Made by a program: the position numbers and the translations under genes. Positions 60,793 through 64,000 of a stretch of DNA of 64,000 nucleotides are shown one piece after another; position 1 is the stretch's first letter; the number at the start of each line of letters is the position of its first letter. Below the pieces are notes generated by a model. The model did not search any database and was not told where the DNA came from. It worked only from the letters and a program-made list of their open reading frames with translations. The stretch is from Azohydromonas caseinilytica (GTDB lineage: Bacteria > Pseudomonadota > Gammaproteobacteria > Burkholderiales > Burkholderiaceae_C): NCBI RefSeq assembly GCF_012927045.1, contig NZ_JABBFW010000023.1:1-64000 (forward strand), written 5' to 3'.

Positions 60793-61629
60793 ATGAGCAC
60801 CGAACGGATCGTTGCGGAGGAGGGCGCGCAGCTCGACTTCAGCCGCGACATGAGCTATGGCGACTACCTGCACCTGGAGCAGGTGCTCAGCGCGCAGCAC
60901 CCGCTGTCGGCGTCGCACGACGAGATGCTGTTCATCATCCAGCACCAGACCAGCGAGCTGTGGATGAAGCTGCTGCTGCACGAGTTGCAGGCCGCCATGG
61001 CCTGCGTGCGGCGCGACGAGCTCAGCCCCGCCTTCAAGATGCTCGCGCGCGTGACGCGCATCCTGGAGCAGCTGGTCAGCGCCTGGACGGTGCTCTCCAC
61101 CATGACGCCGCCGGAGTACAGCGCGATGCGCCCCTTCCTGGCCAATTCCAGCGGCTTCCAGAGCGCGCAGTACCGCTGCATCGAGTTCGCGCTGGGCAAC
61201 AAGAACGCCGCCATGCTCAAGCCCCATGCGCATCGCCCCGAGCTGCTGGCGCGGGTGGAGGCGGCCTGGCGCGCGCCCTCGCTCTATGACGAGTCGCTGC
61301 GCCTGATGGCGCGCCGCGGCCTGGCCGTGCCGGCCTCGCACCTGGAGCGCGACTGGACCCGGCCCTACCAGGCGGACCCCGGCGTGGAAGCGGCCTGGCT
61401 GGCGGTGTACCGCGATCCCGAGCACCACTGGGAGCTGTACCAGCTGGGCGAGAAGCTCACCGACCTGGAAGACGCGTTCCGGCTCTGGCGCTTCCGCCAT
61501 GTCACGACGGTGGAGCGCATCATCGGCCTCAAGCGCGGCACCGGCGGCACCGGCGGCGTGAGCTACCTGCGCAAGATGCTGGAGGTGGTGCTGTTTCCGG
61601 AGCTGTGGCAGCTGCGCACCGACCTCTGA
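60793..61629 (+). CDS. kynA: Tryptophan 2,3-dioxygenase
   Basis: This 278-aa heme enzyme converts L-tryptophan to N-formylkynurenine. Family blocks are [20 protein letters not shown], the distal-pocket [40 protein letters not shown], the proximal heme His in [18 protein letters not shown], and the substrate loop [15 protein letters not shown]. The ATG at 60793 has GGAGGA upstream. The candidate formamidase is 7.5 kb away, and kynureninase is not seen. The APC permease downstream could import an amino-acid substrate. Confidence 0.95.
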   Translation: MSTERIVAEEGAQLDFSRDMSYGDYLHLEQVLSAQHPLSASHDEMLFIIQHQTSELWMKLLLHELQAAMACVRRDELSPAFKMLARVTRILEQLVSAWTVLSTMTPPEYSAMRPFLANSSGFQSAQYRCIEFALGNKNAAMLKPHAHRPELLARVEAAWRAPSLYDESLRLMARRGLAVPASHLERDWTRPYQADPGVEAAWLAVYRDPEHHWELYQLGEKLTDLEDAFRLWRFRHVTTVERIIGLKRGTGGTGGVSYLRKMLEVVLFPELWQLRTDL

Positions 61630-61657
61630 TACCGGTTCCACTTTGGTCGTGAAATGA

Positions 61658-61755
61658 CCCGTTCGTACTGAGGTATCGAAGTACGAATCCGACAGGCTGC
61701 GATGGCGGCACCGCGGCAGGGGCCGTTCATCCTTCGATACCTCAGGACGAACGGG
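61658..61755. repeat. Pair of inverted palindromic repeats
   Basis: Unit 1 (61658-61687) contains CCCGTTCGTACTGAGGTATC then GAAGTACGAA. Unit 2 (61723-61755) is the reverse complement form with CCTTCGATACCTCAGGACGA then ACGGG. About 23 bases match with one difference. Each unit can also fold on itself (TTCGTACT with AGTACGAA). The TTCGTnCTGAG...TCGAAG pattern resembles the REP-like repeats scattered through Burkholderiales intergenic DNA. It follows kynA, where it may protect or end the transcript. Confidence 0.85.
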
Positions 61756-61943
61756 ATGACTTCACTCAGAAGCCAGAAGTGGAATGAAACCCCGCTTCCC
61801 GGGCGGCCTGGTGCGTGGAAACCGAAGCCGGCCCGGGGCCGCGCCGTGCCAGCATCGCCGGCGCATCCGCGGCAGTGCCTGCCGCGGTGCCATGACGGCC
61901 GGCCGACCCAGGGACGGCCGCAGGCGCAGCAGCAGGAGAGCCC

Positions 61944-63578
61944 GTGCATTCGGCGAAGGAAGTACCCCGCATGGACGGCGATGTCCGGCCCGCTCCGGCC
62001 CGCACCGCCCAGGGCCATGAGCTTCAGCGTTCACTGAGCTGGAGGGATGCCTTCTGGGTCACCAGCGGCGTGCCCGCCGGCGTGCTGTTCACCATCGGCG
62101 GCGTCTCCGCCACGGTGGGCAAGCCGGCCTGGCTGGTCTGGATCGTCGCGATCGTGATCGGCTTCGCGCAGAGCTTCGTCTATGCCGAGGTGTCCGGCCT
62201 GTACCCGCACAAGTCCGGCGGCACCTCGGTGTACGGCGCGCTGGCCTGGGTGCGCTACGGCAAGCTCATCGCGCCGGTGTCGGTGTGGTGCAACTGGCTC
62301 GCCTGGTCGCCCGTGCTGGCGCTGGGCACCAGCCTCGGGGCGGGCTACGCGCTCACCACGCTGTTTCCGGCCGATGCGCTGGTCAACACCTGGCAGCTCA
62401 CGCTGCTGGACCTGGGCTTCGTGCGCAAGGGCCTGACACTGCGGCTCAATGCCAATGCCCTGCTGGCGACGGCCTTCCTGCTGCTGACCTTCAGGCTGCA
62501 GCACAGCGGCGCCGCCGCCGCCGCGACCACGCAGCGCATCCTGGGCCTGGCCGCGCTGCTGCCGCTGCTGGTCATTGCCCTGGTGCCACTGTTCACGGGC
62601 GACATGCCGGCCTCGCACTTCCTGCCTCTGCTGCCGCTCACGCATGACGCCACCGGGGCGCCCGCGCCGGGCCGCTGGGACGCCGCGGGCCTCAGCGCCG
62701 CCATGGGCGCGCTGTTCCTGGCCTGCTGGGCCACCTTCGGCTTCGAGACGGCCGTCTGCTACACGCGCGAGTTCAAGGACCCGCAGCGCGACACCTTCAG
62801 GGCCCTGTTCGCTTCCGGGCTGCTGTGCCTGTTCATGTTCATCGCCGTGCCCATCGCCTTCCAGGGCTCGCTGGGCCTGCAGGGCATGCTGGCGCCGGGT
62901 ATCGTGGAAGGCACCGGCGTGGGCGCCGCGATGGCCCGGTTCGTCGGCGGCGGGCCGCTGGTCTTTAACCTCATCGTGGTGATGCTGGTGCTGGCGATCC
63001 TGCTGATCGTCATGACCTCGATGATGGGCTCCTCGCGCACGCTCTACCAGTCCTCGGTGGACGGCTGGCTGCCGCGCTACCTCTCGCACGTGAACGAGCA
63101 CGGCGCCCCGACGCGCGCGATGTGGACGGACCTGCTCTTCAACCTGTTCCTGCTGCTGATGTCGGACTACATGGCGGTGCTGGCCATCTCCAACGTCTGC
63201 TACATGCTGTTCGTGTTCCTGAACCTGCAGTCGGGCTGGATTCACCGCCTGGATCGTCCCGATTGGCCGCGCCCCTACCGGTGCCGGAACTGGCTGCTGG
63301 CGCTGGGCGCGCTGTGCGGCTTCATCGACCTGGCCTTCGTCGGCGCCGGGGCCAACTTCCAGGGCGAGCACACGCTGCGCAACGGCCTGGTGGCGGCGCT
63401 GCTGATCGTGCCGGTGTTCGCGTTCCGCCACTACGTGCAGGACAAGGGCCGCTTCCCCGGGTCGATGCGCCGCGACATGGCGCTGCCGCGGGCGCGTGCC
63501 GGCATGCTGCCGTACCTGGCGCTGGCCGGCGGCGCCCTGGTGCTGGGCCTGGCCGCGACGCTGGCCGTCATCCCGTGA
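61944..63578 (+). CDS. APC-superfamily amino acid/polyamine permease
   Basis: This 544-aa protein has about twelve membrane helices. Helix 1 has SWRDAFWVTSGVPAGVLFTI with an unwound Gly-rich segment, followed by GFAQSFVYAEVSGLYPHKSG and GTSVYGALAWVRYG, the APC consensus region. Helix 6 has ACWATFGFETAVCYTREFKD. The GTG at 61944 has AGGAG five bases upstream and is preferred; an ATG at 61971 is the alternative. It follows kynA by 314 bases on the same strand, so tryptophan or kynurenine uptake is possible but not shown. Confidence 0.85.
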   Translation: MHSAKEVPRMDGDVRPAPARTAQGHELQRSLSWRDAFWVTSGVPAGVLFTIGGVSATVGKPAWLVWIVAIVIGFAQSFVYAEVSGLYPHKSGGTSVYGALAWVRYGKLIAPVSVWCNWLAWSPVLALGTSLGAGYALTTLFPADALVNTWQLTLLDLGFVRKGLTLRLNANALLATAFLLLTFRLQHSGAAAAATTQRILGLAALLPLLVIALVPLFTGDMPASHFLPLLPLTHDATGAPAPGRWDAAGLSAAMGALFLACWATFGFETAVCYTREFKDPQRDTFRALFASGLLCLFMFIAVPIAFQGSLGLQGMLAPGIVEGTGVGAAMARFVGGGPLVFNLIVVMLVLAILLIVMTSMMGSSRTLYQSSVDGWLPRYLSHVNEHGAPTRAMWTDLLFNLFLLLMSDYMAVLAISNVCYMLFVFLNLQSGWIHRLDRPDWPRPYRCRNWLLALGALCGFIDLAFVGAGANFQGEHTLRNGLVAALLIVPVFAFRHYVQDKGRFPGSMRRDMALPRARAGMLPYLALAGGALVLGLAATLAVIP

Positions 63579-63585
63579 GTGGCGC

Positions 63586-63810
63586 TCAGGCCAGCTCGGC
63601 CCGGTACTGCCGCAGCGCCTGCAGCACGATCTCCGACAGCCCCGCGCCCTGGGCCGCGTCGAGGTGCTGGTAGAGGCTGCGGCGCATGCGCGGCTCCCAG
63701 TAGCGCCGGATGTGCAGCGCCAGGTCGCGTCTCGCTTCTTCCGCCTCGGGCATCGCGACGAAGAAGTCGCCGATGCCGTTGGCCATCCGGATCAAGCGTT
63801 CGGTCTTCAT
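63586..63810 (-). CDS. fdsD: Formate dehydrogenase delta subunit (FdsD type)
   Basis: This 74-aa protein, MKTERLIRMANGIGDFFVAM, then ARRDLALHIRRYWEPRMRRS, is the FdsD family found at the end of soluble NAD-dependent formate dehydrogenase operons. It assists molybdenum-cofactor insertion or stability of the enzyme. The ATG at 63810 overlaps the stop of the upstream fdhD gene (ATGA), which decides the start. It ends eight bases from the stop of the convergent APC permease gene. Confidence 0.93.
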   Translation of the reverse strand: MKTERLIRMANGIGDFFVAMPEAEEARRDLALHIRRYWEPRMRRSLYQHLDAAQGAGLSEIVLQALRQYRAELA

Positions 63811-64000
63811 GCGGGCAGATCCTCCAGGGTCAATTGTTCGGTGGCGCTGTAGGCGACCCAGTCCCGGCCGCGCGCGAAGCCGATCAGGCACAGCCCGGCC
63901 GCCTGCGCCGTGTGCACGGCCAGCGCCGTCGGGGCGGAAATCGCCGCCAGCGTGCCCACGCCGGCGCGTACGGTCTTCTGGACCATCTCGTAGCTGGCAC
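63807..64000 (-). CDS. fdhD: Formate dehydrogenase accessory sulfurtransferase FdhD (partial, C-terminal part)
   Basis: The minus strand enters from the window edge with ASYEMVQKTVRAGVGTLAAI, then SAPTALAVHTAQAAGLCLIG and FARGRDWVAYS, the C-terminal part of FdhD, and ends at a TGA overlapping the fdsD start. FdhD transfers sulfur to the molybdenum cofactor of formate dehydrogenase. The order fdhD-fdsD is that of the fds operon, so the structural subunits should lie beyond the right edge. The N terminus is outside the window. Confidence 0.93.
   Translation of the reverse strand, partial: ASYEMVQKTVRAGVGTLAAISAPTALAVHTAQAAGLCLIGFARGRDWVAYSATEQLTLEDLPA

Noticed and set aside
1-64000. CRISPR arrays, tRNA or rRNA genes, prophage or intact insertion sequences
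   Set aside because: No regularly spaced direct repeats other than the iterons, no cloverleaf or rRNA-like stretch, and no transposase, integrase or phage structural protein was recognised on either strand.

Overview
The window is GC-rich DNA with strong G/C third-position bias. Its gene families (Bug/TctC binding proteins, gram-negative porin, NAD-linked Fds-type formate dehydrogenase, fumarylpyruvate hydrolase, a PEP-CTERM protein) point to a betaproteobacterium of the Burkholderiales, most likely Comamonadaceae. No rRNA, tRNA, CRISPR array, prophage or complete insertion sequence was recognised.

The key structural feature is a plasmid-type replication and partition module at about 40.4-46.6 kb. 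It holds a dif-like 28-bp XerCD-type site, a 2.1-kb gene-free segment with three copies of a 15-bp palindrome (a fourth lies inside parB), parB and parA on the minus strand, a 685-bp origin with about ten 13-bp iterons phased near 22 bp, an AT-rich stretch and a DnaA-box-like word, and a divergent Rep_3-type initiator gene. The window is therefore probably part of a secondary replicon (chromid or megaplasmid), or a place where such a replicon has integrated.

Layout. 0-7 kb: an RND efflux operon led by an alpha/beta-hydrolase-fold protein that has lost its nucleophile. 7-13.3 kb: an amidase between two paralogous small proteins, a FUSC transporter, a YbhB-like protein and a fumarylpyruvate hydrolase. 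13.8-22 kb: exported fibronectin-III and beta-helix proteins, a chemoreceptor without a normal ligand-binding domain, a SulP transporter, a PHB-depolymerase-like esterase and an IclR regulator. 22-31 kb: a probable aromatic catabolic operon (MBL-fold protein with an altered metal motif, FAD hydroxylase, DUF2783 protein, VOC protein, fumarylacetoacetase, AAHS-type MFS transporter, a 3-hydroxybutyrate dehydrogenase remnant, CoA-transferase). 30.8-38 kb: porin and LysR genes followed by a five-gene minus-strand operon with two Bug proteins, RraA, a D-2-hydroxyacid dehydrogenase and an SMP-30 lactonase; the two ends of this block share a 39-bp promoter-like element. 38-40.2 kb: an ABC substrate-binding protein, then a scar where a beta-barrel tail and a dehydrogenase-subunit tail abut in front of a MauE-like gene. 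40.2-46.6 kb: the replicon module. 46.6-53.3 kb: PEP-CTERM protein, glutaredoxin, UspA-hemerythrin fusion, small stress proteins, NfeD/slipin pair and an arylformamidase-like hydrolase. 53.3-64 kb: NCS1 permease, hydantoin racemase, GntR regulator, a 1246-aa multi-PAS/GAF histidine kinase, tryptophan 2,3-dioxygenase, an APC permease, and the fdhD-fdsD end of a formate dehydrogenase operon.

The content is mainly uptake and breakdown of aromatic compounds, hydroxy acids, tryptophan and hydantoins, plus efflux and stress functions. Gene fragments at 28.6 and 39.2-39.4 kb show that the accessory content has been rearranged. All names are assigned from protein sequence patterns only; no database search was run.
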